Positions 41,848 through 55,198 of a stretch of DNA of 64,000 bases are shown here, piece by piece. The position numbers and the translations under genes are program-made. Under the pieces are notes generated by a model. That model saw nothing but the letters and a program-made list of their open reading frames with translations. It was not told where the DNA came from and made no database searches. Numbering within the stretch: position 1 is the first letter of the stretch; each line of letters opens with the position of its first letter. Origin of the DNA: Rhodobacteraceae bacterium CCMM004 (GTDB lineage: Bacteria > Pseudomonadota > Alphaproteobacteria > Rhodobacterales > Rhodobacteraceae); contig RZWH01000008.1 of assembly GCA_004005435.1 (NCBI GenBank), forward strand, positions 62,001 to 126,000. Direction: 5' to 3'.

Positions 41848-42521
41848 GTGGTGTCCTCCCTTGGTGAAGCCTTGATCGGCATGACGTTTGCATGCCGCCG
41901 GACGAGATCGAGCAGCTCGTCGGTCGTCCGGTTCCAGTGGGTGTGATAGAGGTCGTTCAGGCGCGCGGTGTCCCGCGCCACGATGGCGTCATACATCTCG
42001 CGGTGCTCTTCGGCCGAACGTGTCGGCAGCGGCCGCAGGTGCAGCGAGAAATACCGCGCCCGGTCGGTCAGCGACCGGTGCCCGTGGTAGAGGTCGGCTA
42101 GGCGCTTGTTGCCGCAGTTGTCGACGATCTCGCGGTGGAAGCGGGTGTCGGCCTTGACCCAGGCGTCCCGGTCCTCGCGGCGGAGCGCGGCGTCCATGTC
42201 GTCGACCGCGCGGGCCACCCCGCTCAGATCGCGGTCGGCGCGGTTCGACAGGAGCCGCGCCGCCTCCAGCTCCAACGCCTTGGCGACCTGGTGGATCTCG
42301 CGCACATCGTCCACCCGCAGGGGCAGGACGCGCGTGCCGCGGCGCGGCTTGACCTCGACCAGTCCCTCGGCTGCGAGCCTTTGGATGGCCTCGCGCACCG
42401 GGGTCCGGGACAGGTTCATCCGCTCGGCGATCTCGCGGTCGGACCACAGCGTGTCGCCCGGAATCCGGCCGGTCAGGATCTCGTCGCGCAGGGCGATATA
42501 GGCGGTTTCGGTCAGGCTCAT
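41844..42521 (-). CDS. GntR family regulator, FadR subfamily (FCD domain)
   Basis: A 225-residue regulator. The winged helix-turn-helix is DTLWSDREIAERMNLSRTPVREAIQRLAAEGLVEVKPRRGTRV in pieces near residues 25-70, and the C-terminal FCD ligand domain has DTRFHREIVDNCGN and EEHREMYDAIVARD with metal-binding His/Asp. The start MSLTETAYIALRDEIL fits the family; a longer frame to 42665 does not. It is the first gene of the TRAP-isomerase operon and overlaps dctP by four bases. It is probably autoregulated through the sites at 42571-42596. Confidence 0.9.
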   Translation of the reverse strand: MSLTETAYIALRDEILTGRIPGDTLWSDREIAERMNLSRTPVREAIQRLAAEGLVEVKPRRGTRVLPLRVDDVREIHQVAKALELEAARLLSNRADRDLSGVARAVDDMDAALRREDRDAWVKADTRFHREIVDNCGNKRLADLYHGHRSLTDRARYFSLHLRPLPTRSAEEHREMYDAIVARDTARLNDLYHTHWNRTTDELLDLVRRHANVMPIKASPREDTT

Positions 42522-42570
42522 CGGCGGTTGGCCCCCTCCCCCGGTCGTGCGAATCTGCTTGCACACCATC

Positions 42571-42596
42571 TGGCATGCCAGTTGAAGTGTCAACTG
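42571..42596. promoter_or_regulatory. Probable GntR operator region
   Basis: Two overlapping palindromes upstream of the GntR start (42521, minus): TGGCATGCCA at 42571-42580, which fits the TGGNNNNCCA style of FadR-type operators, and CAGTTGA-AGTG-TCAACTG at 42579-42596. Confidence 0.55.
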
Positions 42597-42924
42597 CCGC
42601 CCCATAAGAATGCCGGGATCACAGCCCCTTCCGAGGCGAAGGGGCATGAGGAGTGTCGTGGGCACAGGGCTATCGGCAGCGTGCGCCGATCACCGGCGCC
42701 TGGGCGGTCAGCCGCGCTGCTGGGCCGACGGGCCCCAGGGTTACGGGATGGCAGGTGTGAGAGAGGCGCAGGACACCCCGATGCCCCCCCTTTCTCGGGT
42801 CTGGGCATCGCACGCACGGCAAACCCAGCGCACCGTGGGTCCGGTCGGGATGACGGAACCCTCCGCGCGTCTCACACCGCGCGGTGCGGGACGGTCGGTG
42901 CCGTCCCCTCCCTTGCCGCCAGGA
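42597..42924. other. 328-bp intergenic stretch
   Basis: Between the GntR operator region and the small unknown gene. It holds a hairpin with arms CCCCTTC/GAAGGGG near 42625-42645, which may terminate the leftward transcript of the small gene. Otherwise no feature was recognised. Confidence 0.4.
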
Positions 42925-43212
42925 TCAGGCGGCGGCGTATCTGGCGCGCGGCACCGGCCCTTCGGTGAAGAAGGCCGCCTGGCCCCGCGACTGCGTCAGA
43001 CGCGCGATATGCACCTCGAACGCCTGACCCGTGGTCAGCCGCACGGTGGCGGACCGGCCCTCGGTCAGAACCCCGGCCAGAGCGGGCGGGATGTCGAACA
43101 CCCCGCCCCCGGCACGGGTGGCGTTTCGGATGCTGACGCAGACCGTGATCCTCGTGGCGTCGGACTCGACCCCATCGCACGCGATCACACAATCGAACGT
43201 CAGTTGTTCCAT
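42925..43212 (-). CDS. Small conserved-looking protein of unknown function
   Basis: A 95-residue protein beginning MEQLTFDCVIACDGVESDATRI. It is preceded by GGGAAAGGGAAAG, a good ribosome site. It has alternating hydrophobic strands, a VFDIPPALAGVL segment and ATVRLTTGQAFEVHIARL, suggesting a small beta-barrel or PilZ/SH3-like domain, but no family is recognised. There is no signal peptide or membrane segment. It lies downstream of nrdJ in the same direction, beyond nrdJ's terminator. Confidence 0.55.
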   Translation of the reverse strand: MEQLTFDCVIACDGVESDATRITVCVSIRNATRAGGGVFDIPPALAGVLTEGRSATVRLTTGQAFEVHIARLTQSRGQAAFFTEGPVPRARYAAA

Positions 43213-43344
43213 CGGCTTTCCCTTTCCCGTATCGTTCGATCCTTTCGTCGCGGTCCCGATCCTATCAATCCATTCGATCCGCGGGCTGACAAGTATCAGT
43301 TGTCATCGCGACGGGCGCACAGCCTCAACTGGTTCTACATTGGG

Positions 43345-43374
43345 CGAGAAAAGGGCCCTCCCTCAGGAGGGCCC
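43345..43374 (-). terminator. Intrinsic terminator of nrdJ
   Basis: On the minus strand, arms GGGCCCTCC and GGAGGGCCC with loop TGAG are followed directly by TTTTCTC. It begins 96 bases after the nrdJ stop codon. This is the most textbook-like terminator in the window. Confidence 0.8.
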
Positions 43375-43469
43375 CAGGTTCGCCGGCCAGGCTCGTTCGT
43401 TGATACCGCCCGGTTTGTTGCCTGCGGCCCGGCCGTCGTCAGGGGCGAGCGCACCCGCCCCATGTCCGG

Positions 43470-47108
<3,639 letters not shown>

Positions 47109-47656
47109 ACTGTGCCCCACGTCTGGTTTCTGCGGTCGCTCTTCTGGCGGCGACGCCGATGCTGCCTCGCGCCGGCACGGGACGGGCAGACAGGGGCACG
47201 GCGCACACGGGCGGACCGACCGCTCTGTCGCAGTCCGCGCGCGCCGATCGCGTCGGCGCGGTGTTCGTGGCGTCTGTGGTCTCCCTGTCGGCCTATCCAC
47301 TATATCTAGTGGTGTCCCGGCCGGCCCATACAATCTGCCGTCATGGGAGGCATCGGGTCAACGACTTTATCTGCCTCCGGATGCGAAAAATGGCGTTGAT
47401 TTCGGCGCTGGGCGGGGGGCGGCCAGGGGCGTGGCGATTCCTCCACCGCCTTGTCCCCAGCGGCCAGGCGGAAAAGCCGTTGGGCCGGCGCGGATTAGGC
47501 GCCGTTGCGGATAACTCGTCTCAACATCCTGTGCGCGGCGGTGGACAACCGGGCGAGTCCCGGCCTGCTGCCACATCCTGCGCGCGATGATGTAGAGGCG
47601 CCACAGCGCAGCAAATCCCGGCCCGGGAGCGGGGCGGATCCGGCGCCGCGAGGGGC
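47109..47656. other. 548-bp intergenic stretch upstream of nrdJ
   Basis: It holds the nrdJ leader (about 190 bases) and the NrdR-like box at 47297-47312. The half toward the MFS gene contains a pair of similar strings, ACATCCTGTGCGCGG near 47524 and ACATCCTGCGCGCGA near 47574. No tRNA, riboswitch or protein-like frame was recognised; no B12-box sequence is visible. Confidence 0.5.
47297..47312. promoter_or_regulatory. NrdR-like box upstream of nrdJ
   Basis: CCACTATATCTAGTGG matches the NrdR box pattern (acaCWATATWTWGTGt) with its 16-bp dyad. NrdR represses ribonucleotide reductase genes. Usually two boxes occur about 31 bp apart; a second clear box was not found on either side, so this is one good site rather than a full pair. 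Confidence 0.7.
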
Positions 47657-48841
47657 TCAGCGGCGGACGGCGCGCCAGAGCGCGACGAGCAGCACGAGGT
47701 TCGCCGCCGCCAGCACCGCGACCGCGCCGAGCGTCGCCGCCGCCCCGGCCAGCGCGATGCCCCATGCGCCCAGGATCGGCGCCGACGCTTGGGCGATCAG
47801 CCCCGGCCGCGCCAGCCGCCCCATCAGCGCGGGATAGCGGTCGGGCCCGAACAGCGCCAAGGGCAGCGCCCCCCGCGCGATGGAGAACAGCCCGTTGCCG
47901 CCGCCGAAGAGGATCAGCGCCGCCCCCGCCAGCCCCAGGTCCAGCGCCAGCAGGATCGCGCCTCCGGCGATGGCGACGGTCGAGGCGGTCAGCGTCCAGA
48001 TCGGGTGGTGCCGCCCCCGCCCCGCCATCTCCAGCACCCGCGCGCCCACCTGCGCCGGGCCGATCAGCGCACCCAGCGCCACCGCCTCGCCCAGGCTCAT
48101 TCCCTGCGCCTGGAGAAACGCAAAGAGCCAGGTCGACATGGTCACCACCATCAGGCCGTGCAGGACCACCATCGCGGCGAGGAGGGTAAAGAGGCCGGCC
48201 TCCGGGCCGACGAGCGCCGTGGCGGCGCCCGGCGTCTCGGGCACGGCGGCGGGCCGGGCCGGGGCCCGCGGCACGGCCACCAACACGAGCGGCACCAACA
48301 CCGCGACATTCACGACCGCATAGGCCGCCGCGACCCCGCGCCAGCCCCACGCCTCCAGCATCGCCGCCGACAGGGGCCAGCAGACGGTGCTGGCGAACCC
48401 GCCCCACAGCGTGAGATGCGTGATCGGTCCCCGCGCCGCGCTGCCGTAGAGCCGTCCCAAAGTGGCGAAGGCGGGATCGTAGAGCCCCGCCGCCATCCCC
48501 GCCCCGAGGATCAGCCAGCCCACCCAGAAAACCGGCAGGCTCGGCGCGATCGCGAGCGTCGCCAGCCCCGTGGCGATGACGGCGCAGCCGCCCGCCAGGA
48601 CCGGCCGCCCGCCGTGCCGGGCGATCAGCCGACCGACCGCCGGTGACACCAGCCCGGCCAGGAGGAACCCCGCCGAGAGCGCCCCGGTCACGGCGGGCAG
48701 GCCCCAGCCGGTCTCTTCGGCCACGGGCACGGCCAGCACCGCCATGAGGTAGATCGTGCTGCCCCAGGTAAAGATCATGACCACCCCCAGGGCGGAGACC
48801 ACGGGCCAGGTGCGGGAGGGGGCGGATCCGGGCGCGGACAT
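47657..48841 (-). CDS. MFS transporter
   Basis: A 394-residue membrane protein with twelve hydrophobic segments. It starts MSAPGSAPSRTWPVVSALGVVMIFTWGSTIYLM, after a GAGAGGGG ribosome site. The loop-2/3 motif reads GRLIARHGGRPVL, the MFS signature, and a similar one is present mid-protein. The ORF continues upstream into arginine-rich sequence that lacks support. It could be an oxalate/formate-type or monocarboxylate-type exporter by general look, but the substrate is unknown. It is divergent from nosR across 119 bases. Confidence 0.85.
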   Translation of the reverse strand: MSAPGSAPSRTWPVVSALGVVMIFTWGSTIYLMAVLAVPVAEETGWGLPAVTGALSAGFLLAGLVSPAVGRLIARHGGRPVLAGGCAVIATGLATLAIAPSLPVFWVGWLILGAGMAAGLYDPAFATLGRLYGSAARGPITHLTLWGGFASTVCWPLSAAMLEAWGWRGVAAAYAVVNVAVLVPLVLVAVPRAPARPAAVPETPGAATALVGPEAGLFTLLAAMVVLHGLMVVTMSTWLFAFLQAQGMSLGEAVALGALIGPAQVGARVLEMAGRGRHHPIWTLTASTVAIAGGAILLALDLGLAGAALILFGGGNGLFSIARGALPLALFGPDRYPALMGRLARPGLIAQASAPILGAWGIALAGAAATLGAVAVLAAANLVLLVALWRAVRR

Positions 48842-48911
48842 GTCCCCTCTCGTAGCAGAGCGGCCGTGGCGGGCGCACGCAAAAGCGGCAGGCGCGGGAA
48901 TTCGCGGCGGC

Positions 48912-48925
48912 TTGACGTTGGTTAA
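48912..48925 (+). promoter_or_regulatory. Weak FNR/NnrR-like box before nosR
   Basis: TTGAC-GTTG-GTTAA resembles the FNR/Dnr/NnrR dyad TTGAT-N4-ATCAA with one mismatch in the second half (GTTAA for GTCAA/ATCAA), 36 bases upstream of the nosR ATG. nos operons are usually controlled by such anaerobic or NO-sensing CRP-family regulators, which supports the call. Confidence 0.45.
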
Positions 48926-48960
48926 GGCCGGGGGGCGCGGCCTGTTCGACGGTCCCGGCC

Positions 48961-51114
48961 ATGAAAGCCACCCGATTCCACTGCCTCGGCGGTCTGCTCG
49001 CCGTCCTTGCCGTCTGCACCGCCGCCTTGTCGGCCGCGGCGCAGGAGTTGCCGCGATTCCTTGCCGACCTCGATCCCGGCACGCTGGTCGCGGGCGCCGA
49101 CGGCTTCGGGGCGGTGCGCGAGGACGTGGCCGCGGCCCCGATCCTCGAGGGTGGCGAGACGGTGGCCTGGGCGTTCCTAACCTCGGACTTCGTCGGCACG
49201 ACGGGCTATTCGGGCAAGCCCATCCATGTGGTCGCGGCGATCTCGCCCGACGCGGTCCTGACCGGCGCACAGCTCGTCGAGCATTCCGAGCCCATCGTCC
49301 TGATCGGCATCCCCGAGGCGCGGATGCGCACCCTGACCGAGGGCTATGCCGGGCTGGACCTCAAGGCCGAGGCCGCCGCGGGCGGGTCGGCCCACGATCT
49401 CGACATCATCTCGGGCGCCACCGTCACCGTCATGGTGATCGACGATTCGCTGGTGCGCGCGGGGATCAAGGTCGCGCGCGCGCTGGGACTGGGCGGGCTG
49501 GCCGCGGACAGCCCCGCGGGCCCGGCGCGGCAGATCGACATGGCCCCGCCGGAGGTGCGCGACTGGACCACCCTGTCCGGGGACGGCTCGATCCGGCGGC
49601 TGACGCTGGACGTGGGCCAGATCAACGCCGCCTTTGCCGCGACCGGCGACGAGAGGGCCATCGCCCGGCCCGAACCCGGCGCGGACGACGACACCTATGT
49701 CGACCTCCAGGCGGCCCTCGTCAGCGTCCCCACCATCGGCCGCAGCCTGCTGGGCGAGCGCGAATACGCCAACCTGACCCGGTGGCTGGAGCCGGGCGAG
49801 CACGCGCTCCTCCTCCTCGGCCGCGGTGCCTATTCGTTCAAGGGGTCGGGCTATGTGCGCGGCGGCATCTTCGATCGGTTTCAGCTGATCCAGGGCGACG
49901 TGTCGGCGCGGTTCTTCGACAAGCAGCACCGGAGGGTCCTGGATCTGGCCACCCCCGACGCGCCCAGCTTCACCGAGCGCGATCTGTTCAAGATCCCCGC
50001 CGACATCGGCTTCGACCCCGCGGCGCCGTTCCGCATCCAGCTCTTGGCGCAGCGGGCGGTCGGCGCGGTGGAGAAGACGTTTCTGACCTTCGATCTGGGC
50101 TACCGCCTGCCCGACCAGTATCTGCTGCCCGCCGCCCCGGTGCCCGTCGCCCATAGCGACCCCGGCACCGAGGCCGAGGCGAAGGCGGCGCTGTGGCAGC
50201 GGATTTGGCGCGACAAGACGGTCGAGATCGCGGGCCTGGCCGTCATGCTGACGGTGCTGACCGGGGTGTTCTTCTTCCAAATGCAGGCCACGCGCCACGC
50301 GCGCGCGTTCTTCTGGTTCCGCATGGCGTTCTTGACCGTCAGCCTGGTCTGGCTGGGCTGGATGATGAACGCGCAGCTGTCGGTGGTGAACCTGATGGCA
50401 CTGGCGGGCGCGCTGCGCACGGGATTCACCTGGGACGCGTTCCTCCTCGACCCGCTGGTCTTTATCCAATGGTTCGCTGTGGCCGCGGCGCTGTTGTTCT
50501 GGGGCCGCGGCGCCTATTGCGGGTGGCTCTGCCCGTTCGGTGCGTTGCAGGAGTTGACCAACCGCATCGGCCGGCTGTTCCGCATCCCCCAGATCGAGCT
50601 GCCCTGGGGCCTGCACGAGCGGCTGTGGGCGCTGAAATACATGATCTTCCTCGGCCTCTTCGGCGTCTCTCTGGCGTCGCTGCCCATGGCCGAGCGGTTG
50701 GCCGAGGTCGAGCCCTTCAAAACCGCGATCATCCTGAAGTTCGTCCGCGACTGGCCCTTCGTGGCGTTCGCCGTGGCGCTGTTGATCGCCGGGCTCTTCG
50801 TCGAGCGGTTCTACTGCCGCTATCTCTGCCCCTTGGGCGCGGCGCTGGCGATCCCGGCGCGGATGCGCATGTTCGACTGGCTCAGGCGCTATCCGACCTG
50901 CGGCAGCCCCTGCCAGACCTGTGCCAACGAATGCCCGGTGGATGCGATCCACCCCACGGGCGAGATCAACCCCAACGAGTGCGTCAACTGCCTGCATTGC
51001 CAGGTTCTCTATCAGTCCGAGGCCAAGTGCCCGGTGGTGATGCGGCAGGTGAAGCGGCGGGCCGCGGTGGGGGCCGCGCCGCCATCCCCGAAACCGACGG
51101 TGGCCGCCGAATGA
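48961..51114 (+). CDS. nosR: Nitrous oxide reductase expression/electron-transfer protein NosR
   Basis: A 717-residue membrane flavoprotein. A signal sequence (1-27) leads a periplasmic FMN-binding domain with the covalent-flavin motif SGAT (151-154). The middle and C-terminal parts hold several membrane segments (around 415-435, 450-520, 560-640). Two cytoplasmic CxxxCP motifs ([18 protein letters not shown]) and two C-terminal 4Fe-4S clusters ([13 protein letters not shown] and CVNCLHC...CP) follow. It transfers electrons to NosZ and is needed for its expression. It is the first gene of the operon and is full length. Confidence 0.96.
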   Translation: MKATRFHCLGGLLAVLAVCTAALSAAAQELPRFLADLDPGTLVAGADGFGAVREDVAAAPILEGGETVAWAFLTSDFVGTTGYSGKPIHVVAAISPDAVLTGAQLVEHSEPIVLIGIPEARMRTLTEGYAGLDLKAEAAAGGSAHDLDIISGATVTVMVIDDSLVRAGIKVARALGLGGLAADSPAGPARQIDMAPPEVRDWTTLSGDGSIRRLTLDVGQINAAFAATGDERAIARPEPGADDDTYVDLQAALVSVPTIGRSLLGEREYANLTRWLEPGEHALLLLGRGAYSFKGSGYVRGGIFDRFQLIQGDVSARFFDKQHRRVLDLATPDAPSFTERDLFKIPADIGFDPAAPFRIQLLAQRAVGAVEKTFLTFDLGYRLPDQYLLPAAPVPVAHSDPGTEAEAKAALWQRIWRDKTVEIAGLAVMLTVLTGVFFFQMQATRHARAFFWFRMAFLTVSLVWLGWMMNAQLSVVNLMALAGALRTGFTWDAFLLDPLVFIQWFAVAAALLFWGRGAYCGWLCPFGALQELTNRIGRLFRIPQIELPWGLHERLWALKYMIFLGLFGVSLASLPMAERLAEVEPFKTAIILKFVRDWPFVAFAVALLIAGLFVERFYCRYLCPLGAALAIPARMRMFDWLRRYPTCGSPCQTCANECPVDAIHPTGEINPNECVNCLHCQVLYQSEAKCPVVMRQVKRRAAVGAAPPSPKPTVAAE

Positions 51115-51155
51115 CCGGCGCCGCCGCGCAACGACCCCAAACGGAGGGACAGACG

Positions 51156-53048
51156 ATGACCGACAAGACCGAGACTTTCCGCATTTCGCGCAGGGGCCTT
51201 CTCGGCGCCACCGCGACCGGCGCCGTGGTCGCCGCCACCGGCGCCGGCACCGGCCTCCTAGGCAGCGCGACCCCGGCCCGCGCGGCGGGCGAGTTCGCTC
51301 TCGCCCCCGGCGAGCTCGACGAGTATTACGGCTTTTGGTCCTCGGGCCAGACCGGCGAGCTGCGCATCCTGGGCGTGCCGTCGATGCGCGAGCTGATGCG
51401 GATCCCTGTGTTCAACCGCTGCTCGGCCACCGGCTGGGGCCAGACGAACGAAAGCCTCAAGATCCTGACCGAGGGCCTGTTGCCCGAGACCAAGGAGTAT
51501 CTCGCCGCGCAGGGCAAGGTGACCTACGACAACGGCGACCTGCACCACCCGCACATGTCGTTCACCGACGGCACCTACGACGGCCGCTACCTGTTCATGA
51601 ACGACAAGGCGAACACCCGCGTGGCCCGCGTCCGCTGCGACGTGATGAAGTGCGACAAGATCATCGAGATCCCCAACGCGCACGACATCCACGGGATGCG
51701 GCCCCAGAAATACCCCCGCACCGGCTATGTCTTTGCCAACGGCGAGCACGAGGCGCCTCTGGTGAACGACGGCCAGATCCTGGACCAGCCCGAAGAATAC
51801 GTGAACATCTTCACCGCCATCGACGGCGACACGATGGAAATCGCCTGGCAGGTGATCGTGTCGGGCAACCTCGACAACACCGACTGCGACTACCAGGGGA
51901 AATACGCCTTTTCGACCTCCTACAACTCCGAGATGGGCATGAACCTGTCGGAGATGACCGAGGCCGAGATGGACCATGTGGTGGTCTTCAACCTCGCCGA
52001 GATCGAGGCCGGCATCGCCGCGGGCGACTATCAGGAGCTCAAGGGCGTCAAGGTCATCGACGGGCGCAAGGGGCAGAACAAGAACTACACCCGCTATATC
52101 CCGATCCCGAACTCGCCCCACGGCATCAACACCGCGCCGGACAAGCGCCACGTGATGGTGAACGGCAAGCTGTCGCCGACCGTGTCGGTGATCGACCTCG
52201 AGAAGATGGACGCGGTGTTCGACGGGGCCGATCCACGCTCCTGCGTCGTGGCCGAGCCGGAACTGGGCCTCGGCCCGCTCCATACCGCGTTCGACGGCCA
52301 GGGCAACGCGTTCACCACTCTGTTCCTCGACAGCCAGGTGGTGAAGTGGAACATCGCCAAGGCCATCGCGGGCGAAGATCCCATCGTCTCCAAGGTCGAC
52401 GTGCAGTATCAGCCCGGCCACAACTCCACCTCCATGGGCGAGACCGCCGAGGCGGACGGCAAATGGCTGATTTCGATGAACAAGTTCTCCAAGGACCGGT
52501 TCCTGAACGTCGGCCCGCTGAAGCCCGAGAACGAACAGCTCATCGACATCTCGTCGGACCGGTTGGAGCTGGTCCACGACGGCCCGACGTTTGCCGAGCC
52601 GCACGATTCGATCATCGTGCGCCGCGACATCGTCAACCCGGTGAGCGTCTGGGACCGCAACGACCCGATGTGGGAGGACGCCCGCAAACAGGCCGAGGCC
52701 GACGGCGTCGACCTGGACTGGGGCCACGAGGAGGTGATCCGCGACGGCAACAAGGTGCGGGTCTACATGCACTCCATCGCCCCGCAGTTCTCGATGGAGA
52801 AGTTCACCGTCCGGCAGGGCGATGAGGTGACGATCTACATCACCAACATGGACGACATCGACGACGTCACCCACGGCTTCTGCCTGGCCAACTTCGGCGT
52901 CGCGATGGAGCTTGCGCCCCAGGCCACGGCTTCGGTCACCTTCGTGGCCGAACGCCCCGGCGTGCACTGGTATTACTGCCAGTGGTTCTGCCACGCGCTC
53001 CACATGGAGATGCGGGGGCGGATGTTCGTCGAGCCGCGGGCGACCTGA
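51156..53048 (+). CDS. nosZ: Nitrous oxide reductase, clade I (Tat-exported)
   Basis: A 630-residue copper enzyme that reduces N2O to N2 in the periplasm. A twin-arginine signal SRRGLLG (11-17) is followed by a hydrophobic stretch. CuZ ligands start with DLHHPH (His130, His131), and EPHD near residue 480 and other His follow. The C-terminal cupredoxin domain has the CuA site C608-x-W-F-C612-x3-H616-x2-M619. The ATG at 51156 follows ACGGAGGGA; an in-frame ATG at 51111 overlapping the nosR stop would add 15 residues. The Tat signal marks clade I NosZ. Confidence 0.97.
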   Translation: MTDKTETFRISRRGLLGATATGAVVAATGAGTGLLGSATPARAAGEFALAPGELDEYYGFWSSGQTGELRILGVPSMRELMRIPVFNRCSATGWGQTNESLKILTEGLLPETKEYLAAQGKVTYDNGDLHHPHMSFTDGTYDGRYLFMNDKANTRVARVRCDVMKCDKIIEIPNAHDIHGMRPQKYPRTGYVFANGEHEAPLVNDGQILDQPEEYVNIFTAIDGDTMEIAWQVIVSGNLDNTDCDYQGKYAFSTSYNSEMGMNLSEMTEAEMDHVVVFNLAEIEAGIAAGDYQELKGVKVIDGRKGQNKNYTRYIPIPNSPHGINTAPDKRHVMVNGKLSPTVSVIDLEKMDAVFDGADPRSCVVAEPELGLGPLHTAFDGQGNAFTTLFLDSQVVKWNIAKAIAGEDPIVSKVDVQYQPGHNSTSMGETAEADGKWLISMNKFSKDRFLNVGPLKPENEQLIDISSDRLELVHDGPTFAEPHDSIIVRRDIVNPVSVWDRNDPMWEDARKQAEADGVDLDWGHEEVIRDGNKVRVYMHSIAPQFSMEKFTVRQGDEVTIYITNMDDIDDVTHGFCLANFGVAMELAPQATASVTFVAERPGVHWYYCQWFCHALHMEMRGRMFVEPRAT

Positions 53049-53051
53049 ACC

Positions 53052-54308
53052 ATGCTGCGCTGGCTCGCCCTGATCTGCGCCGTCTGGCCCGCGTCCCTCT
53101 GGGCCGCGACGGTGGAGGTCGTGCCGGGCGAGCTGGTCGCGGCACTGGCGCGGGCGCAGGACGGCGACGTCCTGCGCCTCGCCCCCGGCTCCTACGCGGG
53201 GGCGGTGGTGCTGGACCGCGCGCTGACGCTGGACGGCGGCGGGCACGCGACGCTGGACGCGGGCGGCACGGGTTCGGTGATCACCGTCACCGCGGCCGAC
53301 GTCACGGTGCGGGGCCTGACCCTGATCGGGTCGGGCGACAGCCACGAGACCATCGACAGCGGCGTGCAACTGACCAAGACCGCCGACCGCGCCGTGGTCG
53401 CCGACAACGTGCTCTTGGGCAATCTCTACGGCATCGACATCCACGGCGCCGCCGACGCCCGGGCCACCGGCAACGTCATCGAGGGCCGCCGCGATGGCCT
53501 GATGAACCGGCGCGGCAACGGCATCTACGTCTGGAATGCACCGGGGGCAGAGGTCCGCGACAACCGCATCCGCTGGGGCCGCGACGGGATCTTCGTCAAC
53601 GCGTCCAAGCGCAACGTCTTTGCCGGTAACCATTTTTCCGATCTGCGGTTCGCCGTTCACTACATGTATGCCGACGACAGCGAGGTCTCGGGCAACGTCT
53701 CGGTCGGCAACCACCTGGGCTATGCCGTGATGTTCTCCACCCGCGTCCGGGTCGCGGGCAACGTCTCGGTCGACGACCGCGATCATGGGATCATGCTGAA
53801 CTACGCCAACCGCAGCGTCATCGAAGGCAACCTGGTGACCGGCGGCCCCGAAAAATGCGCGTTCCTCTACAACAGCCACCGCAACAGCTTTCGCGGGAAC
53901 CGGTTCGAGGGGTGCGGGATCGGCATCCACTTCACCGCCGGATCGGACCGCAACGAGATCGCCGAGAACGCCTTCGTCGGCAACCGCACCCAGGTGAAAT
54001 ACGTCTCGACCGCGTGGGACGAATGGTCGGTCGAGGGGCGCGGCAACTACTGGTCGGATTTCGCCGCCTACGACCTGGACGGCGACGGGCTGGCCGATGT
54101 GCCCTACCGCCCCAACGACAGCATGGACCACGTGCTGTGGACGCAACCGGCGGCCAAACTTCTGCTGGGATCGCCCGCGGTGCAGCTCGTCCGCTGGTCC
54201 CAGTCGGCGTTTCCCGCGCTGTTGCCCGGAGGCGTGATCGACAGCCACGCTCTGATGCGCCCGGTCGAGATCGCGGTGCCGGAAATGCCGACGGAGGCGA
54301 CGCGATGA
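53052..54308 (+). CDS. nosD: Copper-site maturation protein NosD
   Basis: A 418-residue periplasmic right-handed beta-helix protein. A short signal peptide (MLRWLALICAVWPASLWA) is followed by many CASH-type repeats such as NGIYVWNAPGAEVRDNRIRWGRDGIFVNASKRN in pieces, DHGIMLNYANRSVIEGN and GIGIHFTAGSDRNEIAEN. NosD works with NosF and NosY to assemble the CuZ site of NosZ. It starts three bases after the nosZ stop and overlaps nosF by four. Confidence 0.94.
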   Translation: MLRWLALICAVWPASLWAATVEVVPGELVAALARAQDGDVLRLAPGSYAGAVVLDRALTLDGGGHATLDAGGTGSVITVTAADVTVRGLTLIGSGDSHETIDSGVQLTKTADRAVVADNVLLGNLYGIDIHGAADARATGNVIEGRRDGLMNRRGNGIYVWNAPGAEVRDNRIRWGRDGIFVNASKRNVFAGNHFSDLRFAVHYMYADDSEVSGNVSVGNHLGYAVMFSTRVRVAGNVSVDDRDHGIMLNYANRSVIEGNLVTGGPEKCAFLYNSHRNSFRGNRFEGCGIGIHFTAGSDRNEIAENAFVGNRTQVKYVSTAWDEWSVEGRGNYWSDFAAYDLDGDGLADVPYRPNDSMDHVLWTQPAAKLLLGSPAVQLVRWSQSAFPALLPGGVIDSHALMRPVEIAVPEMPTEATR

Positions 54309-55198
54309 CCCCCCTGCTCTGCCACGACGTCTTCAAACGGCGGTCGGGCACGGCCGTCCTCGACGCCGTGTCGCTGGCGGTCGCGCCGGGGGCGCGGGTC
54401 GCGCTTTTGGGCCACAACGGCGCCGGCAAATCCACGCTGATCAAGGCGGTGCTGGGACTGACCGGGATCGACGGCGGCACCATTGCGGTCTGCGGCGACG
54501 CCCCCGGCAGCGGCCCCGCCCGCCGCGCGGTGGCCTACCTGCCCGAGGCGGTGGCGTTCCAGGGCGCGCTGACGGGCCGAGAGGTGCTGGCGCTCTTCGC
54601 CGGCTTGGCGGGAGAGCGGCGGGCCGATCTCGGCGCGCTGCTCGACCGGGTCGGCCTCGCCGCCGCCGCCGACCGCCGGATCGCCACCTATTCCAAGGGG
54701 ATGCGGCAGCGGCTGGGCCTGGCCCAGGTGCTGCTCGGCCGCCCACGTCTGGCGCTCCTCGACGAACCGACCAGCGGGCTGGACCCCGTGTCGCGCCACG
54801 ACCTCTATGCGATCATCGACGATCTGGCGGCGGCGGGCACGGCCGTCCTCATCGCCAGCCACGCGCTGACCGAGTTGGAGGCGCGCACCGACCGCATCGC
54901 CATCCTGCGCCAGGGGCGGATGGTCGCCGACGACACGCTCGACGCCCTGGCCCGCGCCGCCGGGCTGCCCATCGTGCTCCGCGTCCGCGCGGCCGAGACC
55001 GGAGCCGCCGACCGCATCGCGGCCGAGACGGGGGGCGCGCGGATCAACGGCACCTCGATCGAGATCCGCTGCGCCGCCGAAGGCAAGATGCGGGCGCTGC
55101 ACCGGCTCTCCGGCCTCGGGCCCGCCGTGGCCGACATCGACATCGCGCCGCCGGGGCTGGAGGATCTCTACCGCCATTTTTCGGGGGGCATGTCATGA
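54305..55198 (+). CDS. nosF: ABC ATPase NosF
   Basis: A 297-residue ATPase. Walker A is GHNGAGKST (about residue 39), the signature region YSKGMRQRLGLAQVLL, Walker B LALLDEPTSGLDP, and H-loop SHALTE. A C-terminal segment of about 80 residues follows the ATPase core as in other NosF proteins. It drives the NosY channel for CuZ maturation. It overlaps both neighbours by four bases. Confidence 0.95.
   Translation: MTPLLCHDVFKRRSGTAVLDAVSLAVAPGARVALLGHNGAGKSTLIKAVLGLTGIDGGTIAVCGDAPGSGPARRAVAYLPEAVAFQGALTGREVLALFAGLAGERRADLGALLDRVGLAAAADRRIATYSKGMRQRLGLAQVLLGRPRLALLDEPTSGLDPVSRHDLYAIIDDLAAAGTAVLIASHALTELEARTDRIAILRQGRMVADDTLDALARAAGLPIVLRVRAAETGAADRIAAETGGARINGTSIEIRCAAEGKMRALHRLSGLGPAVADIDIAPPGLEDLYRHFSGGMS

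Noticed and set aside
47109-47656. Cobalamin riboswitch before nrdJ
   Set aside because: A B12-dependent enzyme made this worth a look, but no B12-box-like sequence or matching paired helices were seen.
51258-54248. Long minus-strand frame opposite nosZ and nosD
   Set aside because: It spans two real genes with catalytic motifs on the other strand. The composition is His/Asp/Val-rich shadow sequence.
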